DNA of 64,000 nucleotides from Gaertneriomyces semiglobifer (taxonomy: Eukaryota; Chytridiomycota; Chytridiomycetes; Spizellomycetales; Spizellomycetaceae), in the NCBI GenBank assembly GCA_025558075.1, contig JAHLKF010000026.1:124001-188000 (forward strand), written 5' to 3'. The position numbers were made by a program, and so were the translations under genes. Below are positions 46,101-58,768 of the stretch, piece by piece (within the stretch, counting starts at the first letter, position 1; the number at the start of each line of letters is the position of its first letter). The notes below the pieces were generated by a model. That model made no database searches and had not been told where the DNA came from. It worked only from the letters and a program-made list of their open reading frames with translations.

Positions 46101-48107
46101 GATGCCCCCGCCTTCCTCAGCAACGTTGCCCGTGACAGTGGTATTCAAAAGGTCAACGTGCGCATCGGGACGCTCCTCTTCCTTCATCGACCACACCGAA
46201 TGCGTTGCAAGTAGTAAACCCCCTCCATGTACGTGCGCTATGTTCTCACGGATAACGCTGCTATGAATCGCTACCATATCGCGCGTCTCAATGGCTATCC
46301 CGCCTGCGGTCGAGTTGGCCACATTCTCAGCAATCGTAGCGCCATGTAATATCAGACGCGCGTTGTCTGTCACCTTAATAGCGCCCCCCGAAGCAGATAC
46401 CGTATTACGGACGAAGACAGTCCCATTTCCGTGAAATTCTGAACTGACACGGACAGATATAGCTCCTGCATCCTGGTCGCAGGTGTTCTCCGCGAATACC
46501 GAGTCGACATCATTCACAACTACCGCATCAGCAATTTCCATTCCACCGCCCAATCTGGGAGATCCATTTCCTTTGATCAAACAGTTTCGCATTTTCACCT
46601 TTGCATTTAGACGTCCACTGAGCGCGCCACCGCCTGCAACAGCGACATTGTCGATCAGTGTACAATTCGTCAAGGATACGTTTGCAGCTATCTCTGCGGC
46701 AAAGGCGCCGCCTGTTCCGCCTGCTCGGTTGCCGGAGAGCGTACAGTCGACGAAAGTGGGGACAGCATTCGCAGTTACTTCCACTCCGCCTACAAACAGC
46801 ACAAAGGCCAAGTTAACATGTGCAGCTCCGATTACCACGGATGATTCGTCGTACCTCCGTTCGACGTCGCAAAGTTCTGGGAAATTTCGCAGCGCGTGAA
46901 AAGGTTAACACTATCAGCATAATGATAAATTCCTCCTCCCAGTTCTGCCCGGTTATTTGTAAATACCGAATCAAAGAATTCGGTTACGGATCTACAAGGA
47001 TATTTTAGAAAGTTGATCGGAACTCAGGAAAAAGAGGTGATAACCTACGTTCCGCCAGAATCATATGCACCGCCATATTGACTCCAGTTACCATCCCACA
47101 CACAGGACTCAAATCTGCCCTTGCTGAAATTTTCTGTAACCAGTGAGCCACCATACAACCTCGCACTCTCATTGAAGAATGTGCATTCCCGGAAGATTGG
47201 AGTTGCGAAATCGGTTAACCACACCGATCCACCTACGCAATGCATGAGTACGTCGCACATGTCACGGTAAACAAAACAAATCGAACCTCCAAGGGCAGCC
47301 CAATTCGACGAAAACTTGCATTGCTCAAAACTTGGATAGGCCTTTCCCCCAATGTATACTGCACCGCCTGCACCGCTCTAATGCCGGGCATGATGTCAGT
47401 TCCGTGGGTGGCGGTGGAGCATGTGCCCACACACAAACGCACCTGTTCTTGTTGTAGCGATGGACTCGCTTGATCAGACGTTTTACAATTCGTGAACACG
47501 CAGTTTCGGAAGGTCTACCTAGCAATCATTAGGATGCGTTTGTAGGAAGTTCATAGCAATCTACGCTCACCGGTGCCGCATCCTCATGTATCTGCACGCA
47601 CCCTCCCGTGCTCGCATAACCATTTCGAAAAGTAATTCCCTCTATTTCAAATCGATTGTGGTCCTCTGTCAAGTTGTGCTTCACTTCCGCCAATGTGGGC
47701 GACACGGGGTTAGCGGTAGCGTTCGTGGTTACGCTGGCGAAGATGAGTATTCTATTGCTGCCTGAAGCGTCAAAGATGGTCTTCTCAGGGCCTTCAAGCG
47801 ATCGAACCCGGGCCATCGATGACGGGCGATGGTGAATGGTGAGGCCGATATTGCCGGGACCAGTGTAGGTGCCAGGGTATACCACGATTTCTCCGCCGCC
47901 GCCGGACAGGCTTGCAATTGCAGATCCTAGGGTCCCACATGGCGCCTCCCGCGTAACGCCGCATCCAGGCTGAGTTGAACCTGTCGGCGACAAGTATATT
48001 GTGGTTGGCTGCGTAGGTTGGGACCATAGCCGAGGGAGTAGTGACAGAAAACTTTGGAGGAACAGGAAATATGAGATAAGGCTAGAAGGCCTCCGTTGTC
48101 GTTGCAT
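43138..48107 (-). CDS. Large beta-helix membrane protein with Cys-rich (GCC2/GCC3-like) region and multi-TM C-domain
   Basis: Multi-exon gene, probably about 1,400 aa. Signal peptide (SYFLFLQSFLSLLP) at 48107 downwards. Extracellular opening TIYLSPTGSTQPGCGVTREA and GGEIVVYPGTYTGPGNIG is the start of pectin-lyase-like/beta-helix domains. Then come many helix coils with GGG/GGA motifs (CTLSGNRAGGTGGAFAAE, VAGGGALSGRLN, LGGGMEIADA, FGGGLFLETA), as in Chlamydia polymorphic-membrane-protein type repeats. A Cys-rich segment follows (YRCSLCQGSF, CLPCPLGATC, CRSD-like spacing, ILCSQCEENYR). At least seven to eight membrane segments follow (VPIATSFIAVGVLL to GLCAGVACCIILAF), including the conserved-looking FRPRYWYYEFVFLLRKVVIV. 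The C-terminus is cytoplasmic, Ser/Asp/Arg rich with ATRRSSFVEL-type phosphosites. The TM part is unlike the class C 7TM at 16-28 kb and resembles the C-terminal channel-like domain of giant GCC2/GCC3 proteins of algae, oomycetes and amoebae. Confidence 0.85.
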
Positions 48108-48643
48108 TCTTTCCTATATAGAAGCATTTGGTGATTTGAAACCTTTCCAGTTACGAAGCGAGAAGTGTTTTATAGTAGACACCACCAGAATCGACAATCA
48201 GCGATCGGTGACCGAACATAGCAAGCAGTCCACGTTGACATTTTCCAAAGAATACGCCCTCCGATGATCCTGTTCCTTCTCGTATTATGCTGGCCATTGT
48301 TCTTCAAGTCATCAATGGTAGTTACCCGTAGGAACGACGTAGGGGTTGGTCGCAATTCCTTGGTCCTGGAATCATTGGAAAACACGCGAAGGCCCACATC
48401 GGAGTTTCAATCCCGCTTACGTGAGCACAGCCTGAGGGTTCGTGAAAGGGACGGCCCTTCACCTACGCTAATTGAAGGCGGGCAAACGACGGGTACGAGG
48501 GGTGGATGAATCCCGGTCCGGCAGGCCGTCGTTCGGCGTGAAAATCCGCTGAGTTTGGCTGGATTGGAATCATTATCCTGTAAATGCTATGTGCCGGCAT
48601 TCAACAAGTGGTGCTGAGCGGTGCCATTTCTTGGTAATGCGAT
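48108..48643. other. Divergent promoter region, beta-helix protein and RBR ligase
   Basis: No gene supported. A TATATAG element at about 48114-48120 is only about ten bases from the minus-strand ATG, too close to act as its TATA box, so the start of that gene or its promoter is uncertain. Confidence 0.45.
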
Positions 48644-50132
48644 ATGGATATCGACGAGATCTCAGATAACAAGGAAAGGCGAGCGAATGAGCTACTGGCG
48701 CTGGAGGCAAGTTGAAGGGTTCGAATTTCATTCTAGAACTGTCTAAGTTAATGTTTGTCATCCATAGGCCATTTACTCTCATGACTTCCAATACGAAACT
48801 TCAGAGCAAGGCGATATCTATGGCACACTGCATGTGAGACTCGACCTCGGAGACGAGGTCCTCATTTCAGTTCCGTCACTTTCACCTACGATAGAGACGA
48901 TTCATTCGGATATTGAAAGGTCGGCCGTGTCCGTCCGGTTTCTTCCTTCGGTTGTGATTCGATTCCGATTATGTCAAGAATATCCGAGCAGAAGGCCACC
49001 GCAATTCGTAATAGAGTGTCCATGGTTAGGTTTAAAACGTCGTGGCGAGCTTTCACGAGCGTTGATGGGTGTATGGAACGAAGAGAAAGATGTTTGCTTA
49101 TTCCGATTTGCTGAAGTGTTAGAGGAGGAATGTATAGGGAGGGTGAAGACCAATGTTGCCAACAGATTAGAATTGGATGGAGATATCAGTAACAAGGCAG
49201 GAATTCTGAATGTGCTGGTAGAGTCTGACCGACAAATGGCCCAACAGGAGTTTGAGCAAAGCATGTTTTTTTGCGGGATATGCATGGAACAGAAGAGTGG
49301 GGTGGCATGCCACCAACTGAGGAGTTGCCGACATGTGTTTTGCCGGCCGTGCTTAGTGAATTACTTTACGTTGCTGATCACAGAAGGCAATGTGTTGAGT
49401 GTCCGCTGCCCTCATCGTGACTGTAAGAAGGCCGAGGTTGATGAGAAACGATCGAATGCATTAGCAAATAGCGAACGTCTAACGATGCTTGCCAGTGACA
49501 TACGCGAGTTGCTATCAGCGGATCTGGTGTCGCGGTATGAGACGCTCCTGTACACCCATCAATTATCTCTGACAAATAGCCTGTTCTATTGCCCCCGCCC
49601 CGATTGCCAAGCCCCTGTCGCCAGGGATCCGAAGCAAGAAAAACTGTGCGTTTGTCACAGCTGCGGTTTTGCCTTTTGCAGTTTTTGCAATTCGACATGG
49701 CACGGAAACGCTCAATTCTGCCGAATGAACAACACGGATACGGTTATACTACAGTATCTGGCCGCGGAAAAGGAAAACAACACCAAAAAACTGCGGGAAC
49801 TTGAAGTGCGGTATGGAAAGACCCGGTTGCCCAAGATGGTGAAGGCATGGGTTGAACAGGAAGCGTCACGAGAATGGCTAGAAAGCAACTCTCAAAAATG
49901 TCCGCGATGTTTGGCGTCGATTTCGAAGAGCGAGGGCTGCAATCATATGCAATGTCAGTTCTGCCACACTCATTTCTGTTACCGGTGTGGAGCGAAATTG
50001 GACTCGAGTACACCGTACTATCACTATCACGACGTGAAGAGCCCATGCCATGGGTTGCTTTTTGACTTTATGCCTGCTGAAGTTAATGACGTAGACGACA
50101 ACTGGGCGAATGATCTGATATTCGAGAACTGA
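48644..50132 (+). CDS. RWD-RBR E3 ubiquitin ligase (RNF14/Itt1-like)
   Basis: The protein has 475 aa in two exons (48644-48706, 48768-50132). The N-terminus is an RWD domain (NELLALEAIYSHDF to YPSRRPPQFVIECPWLG). The catalytic RBR follows: RING1 CGICMEQKSGVACHQL with CRHVFCRPCLVNYF; IBR FYCPRPDCQAPV with CVCHSCGFAFCSFC; and RING2 CPRCLASISKSEGCNHMQC with HFCYRCGAKL. The active cysteine of RING2 is the Cys of GCNHM, as in other RBR ligases that form a ubiquitin thioester. The RWD plus RBR order is that of RNF14, and Itt1 of yeast, which deal with stalled translation and ubiquitylation of ribosome-linked targets in animals. The intron begins with GC instead of GT (GAG|GCAAGT), and joins LLALE to AIYSHD, conserved sequence of the RWD domain, so the splice is secure. 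Confidence 0.93.
48707..48767 (+). other. GC-AG intron in RNF14-like gene
   Basis: 61-nt intron with donor GAG|GCAAGT and acceptor CATAG|GCC. The donor is otherwise an excellent match to the U1 consensus, typical of GC-AG introns. Confidence 0.85.
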
Positions 50133-50225
50133 TGATGATAGAACGTGTGTACATAGGGAGAGTTACTACGAAGATTGCCTAGGAAGTTTACTACGAAGAT
50201 TGACTAGGGAGATTGACTAGCATTA
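50133..50225. repeat. Short tandem repeat downstream of RBR gene
   Basis: GTTTACTACGAAGATTGACTAGG-like units occur about three times (about 50163, 50188 and a truncated one at 50210). They lie in the probable 3' UTR. Confidence 0.7.
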
Positions 50226-50784
50226 GTACATGTGTAATAGGCATTCAACACATTTTCTCACTGGGCATACGCATACCTCCATTGCAACAACCTGTCACTC
50301 TCCTGCAGTAGTTCCGCACACTGCGAACACGAACGCGCTTTCGGAGATCTCAAGCCCTACCCCCATGAGTGACCCACAAGTCACTACACATCACTCCACT
50401 CAGCAGTTATTCTCACTCTGACTCGACTCGGATTGTTGCAGCGGAACCCGGCCATTGTCAGTCGAGACTCGCAGCGGTTCGATTAATTGGAGAGTGGGTG
50501 AGTAGGTGGATGTAAAAGAGCCGGGCAAGGCACACCAGATATCGAACCAGCAAAGGAAGGGTGCGAGCGTCTTGCTTCTGCACGACTGGTAAGTGGATGT
50601 AATAGCATTCGGTTCATATTCGCTCGTGGCGTGCAACTTGGGAAATGGCCATCCACTCCGCCCGCCGCCCTCCCCACCGTCATTTCCGTTAACTGCCACC
50701 CCCTTTGACGGCTTGCATTTTAACTCACCAGCCGTTTTTGCACAGATTGGAATTGGAGACAAGACGTTCATTTTGAGAGAGTTG

Positions 50785-51012
50785 TTAAGCTTGCGTAGAA
50801 GATAAATTACCTTTGAGAGGAATATCGGATCCAGCCAAAGGTAATTGATCCTGGGTGAAACCAAAACACTTTTGCAAGTGGATCGACAGAAGTGACATGG
50901 ACATACCCGCCATAGCGTGTTGGAGGGTAAACGATGAAAGTACCTGCTGTGGCGCCAGGAGGTCGCTGTTGTCATTGATCAGCGGTTCAAAAGAAGCGAA
51001 CAACCTTGGCAC
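50785..51012 (-). CDS. Possible short protein or 5' exon, function unknown
   Basis: An open frame of 75 codons begins MPRLFASFEPLINDNSDLL and contains LQHAMAGMSMSLLSIHL and FTQDQLPLAGSD. Composition is protein-like. A donor-like GGTAATTTA occurs near its end (about 50814), so it may be the first exon of a longer minus-strand gene continuing towards 50400. No family is recognised. Its 5' side is divergent from Cdc42. Confidence 0.35.
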   Translation of the reverse strand: MPRLFASFEPLINDNSDLLAPQQVLSSFTLQHAMAGMSMSLLSIHLQKCFGFTQDQLPLAGSDIPLKGNLSSTQA

Positions 51013-51224
51013 ATCATCCCGTTGACGCGCCTCTAACCACCGTAATTCATACAGGCACCTACGAACCTATCACCACCAACCACTACTATTACTATTGCTG
51101 GTAGCAGTACAGCCGGACCCGCATTCATACGCATCCCTCGCTGCGGGTTGTCCCATCACTCGGCCATTCCATCAAGAATCATACACCCATAGGCAGCAGT
51201 ATCAACATTCACCCCCAGCATTAA

Positions 51225-51990
<766 letters not shown>

Positions 51991-54103
51991 AAAAAGAGAG
52001 AAAAAAGAAATGGATAATTTAGGGTGTTTCCCCTTTTTCACACGCTTCTGGAATGAAGCCAAACCCTCGCTTTTTCGTTATTTGGAAAGAGAAGGAGCTT
52101 TATTTTCAGCTTTTGCGCGGGGGACTCACCGTAACCATTAAGTCAAAATTGCCGAGATTCTTTTTTTTTCTACTTTTTTTTTACTTCCATTTTTTTTTTT
52201 GACGGTGCACACGAGGGGAACATGTAATAGCAAAGGGGATGTGGTGGGAGACTACTGGTCTGTGGTGCGTCGTCAGGCGAAAGATGGTGGAGTTAGCCAA
52301 ATGTTATTGGATGTATTGGGTTCAGGGTGGGAATGCTACATGGGGTGGGGAATCGGCAAGTGTTGAGGTGATCAGGGTGTCCACCTTTTTTTTGGAGAGG
52401 TGGTGGCATAGGAGGGGATAGTTGGAATGCTTGTGTATGCTTTGGGTACGTGCAATAGAAGTGGTCTTTTTTCTGCCTTCTTTTTGTTTTTTGGCTCCGT
52501 ATTGTCATGAATGGTTTTGGTTTTCGCTTGATGAGAAGCGTGTTGCAGTGGCCCACATATCGTATCAGCCCATGGAGAACGATCGTGTCCCAAGGGTATC
52601 TTGCCATTCGAGTGTTCTGACTACCAGAAGTTGATATAATTTTCTCCTGAAAGGGCGTTTCGCGTTAATGCGCATCGAGTCCTTGAAGTTTGGCCTGACA
52701 GCCTTGCGGCACTTGACCACGCTGATGAGAAACTTCACACTGGACGAGTGTGCCCAGGGCACATCACACATGGAACGCGACCTCTCATGGAGTTGCGCAT
52801 GTCGTAAACCCACCAAACAGGCGCTCGTACTTTTTACCTTTGCATTAAGCAAAAACAGCGGTTAATAGCACAGCAGAGAAAAAAACTTGCGGTGGCAATG
52901 GTACGTCCGCCGAACCTCCATCGACATCATCTTTGACTACTCATTCCGAAGTTTGAATGAACACAGGATCTGGCCTTTCTTTTGACGTAGTTTCTGGCGG
53001 GTTTTGGGAAGTCATTTAAGGCAACCGAGACCAGGTGTTCCGTGTCGCAGACAGGTGTTTGTGGCTCTTCGCTGATATATGTTATGCTGCGCAGCCCGCT
53101 AGCATCCGACGAAAATGATGTTTCCACCCAAATTTTGGAACTCCTTTATATGGCAATATGCGGGCCAGTTTCGCCAAACCCCAACAGGCAAACATTCGCG
53201 TGTAAACCGTTCAACTTCGGCCATTTCGGATTGTCGTTTTTAGGCGTCAGGGTCGTGAGGGAGGTTTTTCCACCTTGGAATATCCAGTCATCCATCCCAG
53301 CACCCCAAAATCGCCCTTTTGTATCTTCCTGTCTCACAAACTGATCAGTTGGTGAGAAGCCTCGCTCAATAAGTAATATCATCGTGCACCGAAACAAAAG
53401 AGTAACCTGCATCATCGTCGCCAGTACACACTCAACAAAAGTGATAAAACCCAAAAACGGTCATCTCATCCTCTTCTTTTTGGTTTCAACGTTTCTCTCT
53501 TCTTCAGCAAAACGAACCCCATTTTCAATGAACGGCGATTCTTCCGTCCGCGGGAAAAAGGTCTAGATCTGTGGCGTGAGCAAACAACTGACACGACATG
53601 CACCATGTGAGAAAGCTGCATGTTAAGTCCCGATCCCATCTTGGATTTTGCTTTTGGTACTTTCGCGACCATCGCCGCCAGGCGCAATCGAAACTCGACT
53701 CTCACAGATTGGGTTTGAGGTATTTATTGCGCGGAGGAACCACAAGGCCGTACATGCTGGGTTCCCGCAGCATCATACATCCAGAGCTACATGCCGCCAC
53801 CACCGTTGATCTTGAATTCAGATGTTTACGTTGAAAGCACGAGGCGACCGCTCTCTTTGGCGTCAGCTGTCGTGTTCTGCCGCGGTTGAACGGGATTCTG
53901 ACATTCTGTACGATACTCGTGTGCTCAGAAGTTGATGAAGCGGAGAATTCAGATTGTCCGCTGCGGCCATCTTGATCTGTTGCAGACAGCAAAAAGTAAC
54001 AATGCTACATGCACAGGTTACCCGGGAAAAACCAATCAAGCGAGAATCGGATAGACGTGGTGTTGGTTCTCCTGGGTCAAGGTTGAAAGAGCAAAAAGAA
54101 AGT
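51991..54103. other. Gene-poor region downstream of Cdc42
   Basis: Contains long T-runs (about 52161-52200). Frames on both strands near 52565-52865 overlap one another and show no domain. I see no supported gene. Confidence 0.45.
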
Positions 54104-54176
54104 GGTTTCATCCAGGTTCGAACTGGAGACCTCCTGTGTGTTAGACAGGTGTGATGACCAACTACACCATGAAACC
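54104..54176 (-). tRNA. tRNA-Val (AAC)
   Basis: Minus strand, 73 nt. The acceptor stem GGTTTCA pairs with TGAAACC. The D-arm contains TGGTGTAGTTGGTCATCAC. The anticodon stem CCTGT/ACAGG encloses the loop CTAACAC with anticodon AAC. The T-arm is CCAGT TCGAAC-type (CTCCAGTTCGAACCTGGAT). No intron. Confidence 0.94.
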
Positions 54177-55580
54177 GCTGATGGATGTCTAGCATTGGTT
54201 AAAATAATAATGTAACACTCGCCTGGCGTTGGTCTTTTAATCTTGTCTACTTTCATTCATTTATCTTTGACGCTCATCATCAGCCAATTCATTTACTGTT
54301 AAAATCCGCTGAAAGCAACTGAGCTCAGATACAAACCTGTTCAAGATGTGCGAAGATGTGCGAGGCCGGCGGACGTGACGTGTTGAGCAGATCAGAGGAG
54401 GTTAAGTTAGCGTGTGGTGGCGGGAAGTTGTGACAGCTTCGCGATCCAGACGCCAGATATGAGCGTATTTGATCGCATGGAACAGGTAATAGTTATAAGA
54501 AAAAAAGTTGAACTCCGCTCTTGCCGGACGAGAGCGACAAGCAGGTTGACCCGCCAAATAGAAGTTGAGCGAAGGATTTGGGTTTTTTGTGGTGGCGGGA
54601 AGCTTGGCGCGCTCGAAAAGGGAAAAGCCCAAGTTCATATAACTCTTCACCCTCAAAAAAACTCCCCGAGATGAACCCGTCAAAAAAGTTGATCCCTGAC
54701 GTTGGGAAGCGGACTACCACCACCATGGTCAAACCCGCGGTGGTTGAATTGAACTGAGCGAGTCGTGATGATGACCGCAAGTCCCGGAAAAGTAGAGAAT
54801 CCGGTTATAGGAGCATGTATGAACTCAACAGGTTCCGTTTAATGAAGTTGGACCCATTGAGCACCGATGTTTCACCATGGGCAATGCCGGGGGTTTAGCG
54901 TTACCGCACGCACGTAGTTACCATGAAGTGCTGAGCACGATGATGATGATGATGATGAGGGAGGCGGTTAACCGTTCATCGTCTTGTTGCTGGCCGTCGA
55001 TGCGACCACAAAGCCTATTGCTTTTTACCCTTCCCTACGCCGTTGTTTGTCTCACCCAGTTGCTTTGTACCGATGATGATGAGGGTGTGCTCTCATAAAC
55101 CGTAACTCCGCGCATGATGGATTCACCCAGAAACTAGACAGGGTGCCGGCCGTATCGTTCACGATAATGGCAATGGACCGATACTTTGTTGACAGCCACC
55201 AGCGAATCGTCCCGCTTGAATTGGGATCTGGTCTCGTTTAGATCCATGTGTCCTGTTAAGAGCGTAGCGTGAGACGCCGAGGGTTTCCCCCCCGACTTTT
55301 TCAACTCGCTAGATCCAATCGCTACTACATAGAACAGGGAGAATAAAGCGCTTGAAAAGGGAGAGTCCCTTGCTTTCCTTGTAGTTGGTTGTGATGTAAT
55401 CCCGTTCTTTCGGTTCGCTGTGTGCCTTGGAAACATTGGAATAACCCTGATAACTGTTGGTCTAGCCTTTGTATGAACTTGTGTGTTCCAAAGGTTTATA
55501 CGTTGCAAGAGAAACTTATAAAGACCCCACTTCCCCCCTTTTGTGTCCCTTCATTTATTTCTCCCCCTCAAGTTAGCCTT
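54177..55580. other. Intergenic region upstream of homeobox gene 2
   Basis: Contains a GAT trinucleotide run (about 54938-54957) and TTATAAAG at about 55516-55522, roughly 60 nt before the homeobox ATG and its probable TATA box. No gene is supported. Confidence 0.5.
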
Positions 55581-57107
55581 ATGCTGCAAGTATTAGCGGC
55601 AGGGATGGATCTGGACGGAGACCTAACGAGATTCCTCCGTGAGTTGGAGAACACCTCCATCTCAGGGCAAGATGATATGTCTGCCATGCCTATCAACAGC
55701 AAGGATACCCTGAGTTCAGACTTTTATCACCTTCTACCGTCTACCTCACACCCTTTCGGACAACATCAATCACCTACTCCTCAACCGTCACCTGAAAGCA
55801 AGCCTAGTGCACCGCCTTCCGTTGAAAGCTCCGACGGGTCACAAGAAGAAACCGATGTGGAAGCAAGTGTGTCCCCTCACCCAGTTCCGTCCAAACCGAA
55901 ATGGAGAGCCAACCGTATTCCACCGCATCGTCGGCGGCCACGGGCGACTCAGGCGCAATTAGAGTTGCTGGAGCATACGTATCAGAACACAACGATCTCG
56001 CCCAGAGGAACCTTGCGGACGGCCCTTGCTCGTCAGCTGGGGATGAGTGAACGATCAGTTCAAGTGTGGTTTCAAAACCGGCGTGCAAAAGGACGACGAG
56101 GGAAGAAAAGGGAAAAAGATCAGGGCAGCGGAGAAAGAAAACAGGATAGCGAAAGAGCCTTGATCAGTAGTGGGACTGAGGAGCAGCACTTGGCCAGCAG
56201 TGGTCTGGTGACATCGACGAAATCGTTGATACCGTCCAACCCACCTATCGCTACGAGCCCGCAATCGGTCTGCGCTCCTCACCTCACGCCACCAACAACA
56301 CCGATGATTCTTCCCTCTCCGCCTATTCACCCTGCTCTGTCCCTCACCTCCCTCACCATTGGCACTTTTCATCGGCTCTCTCTCCCGCAATCTCCGATCC
56401 ACTTGTACCTCTCTCATCCCGCTACACTCCACACCACTCTGTCGACTCCAACAACCCACTACCGTTTTTCGCTACCACTCTCTTGCATCAATACCCTCTC
56501 CCTTCGTCCCTGTTCCGAGGTTGAAGCCGAACTTGTCATTTACCTCCACAAAACTCCTGCATTCTATATCAAGGAAACGGTGAAGCCTCCTCACATCTGG
56601 ATGCCCACCAGCGATTTTACGCAGCAGACACAAGCGAGCACGGTGCCTTACCATGTCTTGCGTGCGCCTCTTGCCGAGTTTTATGCGTTTCTGACCAGTG
56701 CGGCGAGAGATAGCCAAGAAGTGAGGGATGCTTTGCGGCGGGGGTTGAACCCACATGTTCCGTTCAATAACATGCCACTGCACCACCACCATCCACAACA
56801 ACAACAGCAACAACAACAACAACAGGTGCCGACATCTTCTTTACAATCCCACCCTGCGCTACTACAGCCACAACTACAACCGCAGCAACAGCCTGGTTGT
56901 TTAACATTTCCCGTGGATCCATTGTCCTCTGGTGGACTTTTGAGCCCAACAAACAATATACCTCACACGATCGACCCGCATACCATGACCTTGAATACCG
57001 TCCCCACGATGTTCGCCTCGTTTCCGATGATGGGCTCGGCATCCGCTCCTGCTAATCCATTTCAAAACGGGGACATTGACGCGGCCTTACTGGATATCCT
57101 GTCATGA
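55581..57107 (+). CDS. Homeodomain transcription factor (canonical WFQNRR)
   Basis: Single exon, 508 aa from the ATG at 55581 (MLQVLAAGMDLDGDLTRFL); the frame is open further upstream to 55422, but a TATA-like TTATAAAG at about 55517 favours this start. The homeodomain lies at about residues 113-178: RRRPRATQAQLELLEHTYQN, the second-helix region LRTALARQLGMSERS and the third helix VQVWFQNRRAKGRR with normal Q50 and N51. Flanks are Ser/Pro rich. The middle, residues about 240-390, has a partly ordered segment (IGTFHRLSLPQS, AELVIYLHKTPAFYIKETVK, PYHVLRAPLAEFYAFL) of the kind seen C-terminal to homeodomains in some early-diverging fungal regulators. A CAA/CAG-rich polyglutamine run follows at about 56796-56825. 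It is a nuclear regulator with unknown targets. Confidence 0.9.
   Translation: MLQVLAAGMDLDGDLTRFLRELENTSISGQDDMSAMPINSKDTLSSDFYHLLPSTSHPFGQHQSPTPQPSPESKPSAPPSVESSDGSQEETDVEASVSPHPVPSKPKWRANRIPPHRRRPRATQAQLELLEHTYQNTTISPRGTLRTALARQLGMSERSVQVWFQNRRAKGRRGKKREKDQGSGERKQDSERALISSGTEEQHLASSGLVTSTKSLIPSNPPIATSPQSVCAPHLTPPTTPMILPSPPIHPALSLTSLTIGTFHRLSLPQSPIHLYLSHPATLHTTLSTPTTHYRFSLPLSCINTLSLRPCSEVEAELVIYLHKTPAFYIKETVKPPHIWMPTSDFTQQTQASTVPYHVLRAPLAEFYAFLTSAARDSQEVRDALRRGLNPHVPFNNMPLHHHHPQQQQQQQQQQVPTSSLQSHPALLQPQLQPQQQPGCLTFPVDPLSSGGLLSPTNNIPHTIDPHTMTLNTVPTMFASFPMMGSASAPANPFQNGDIDAALLDILS
56794..56827 (+). repeat. (CAA)n/(CAG) tract coding polyglutamine
   Basis: About eleven CAA/CAG codons inside the homeobox gene at 55581-57107. 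It is likely length-variable between strains. Confidence 0.9.

Positions 57108-58768
<1,661 letters not shown>

Noticed and set aside
48112..48120. TATATAG as TATA box of the 43138-48107 gene
   Set aside because: Only about ten bases from the ATG, so transcription would start inside the coding region.
50400..50975. 191-codon minus-strand frame
   Set aside because: The middle is low complexity (GNDGGEGGGRSG) and it conflicts in frame with the more protein-like frame at 50785-51012; kept only the latter, at low confidence.
52565..52865. Opposed frames of 65-95 codons downstream of Cdc42
   Set aside because: They overlap on opposite strands with no domain and no splice sites that extend them.
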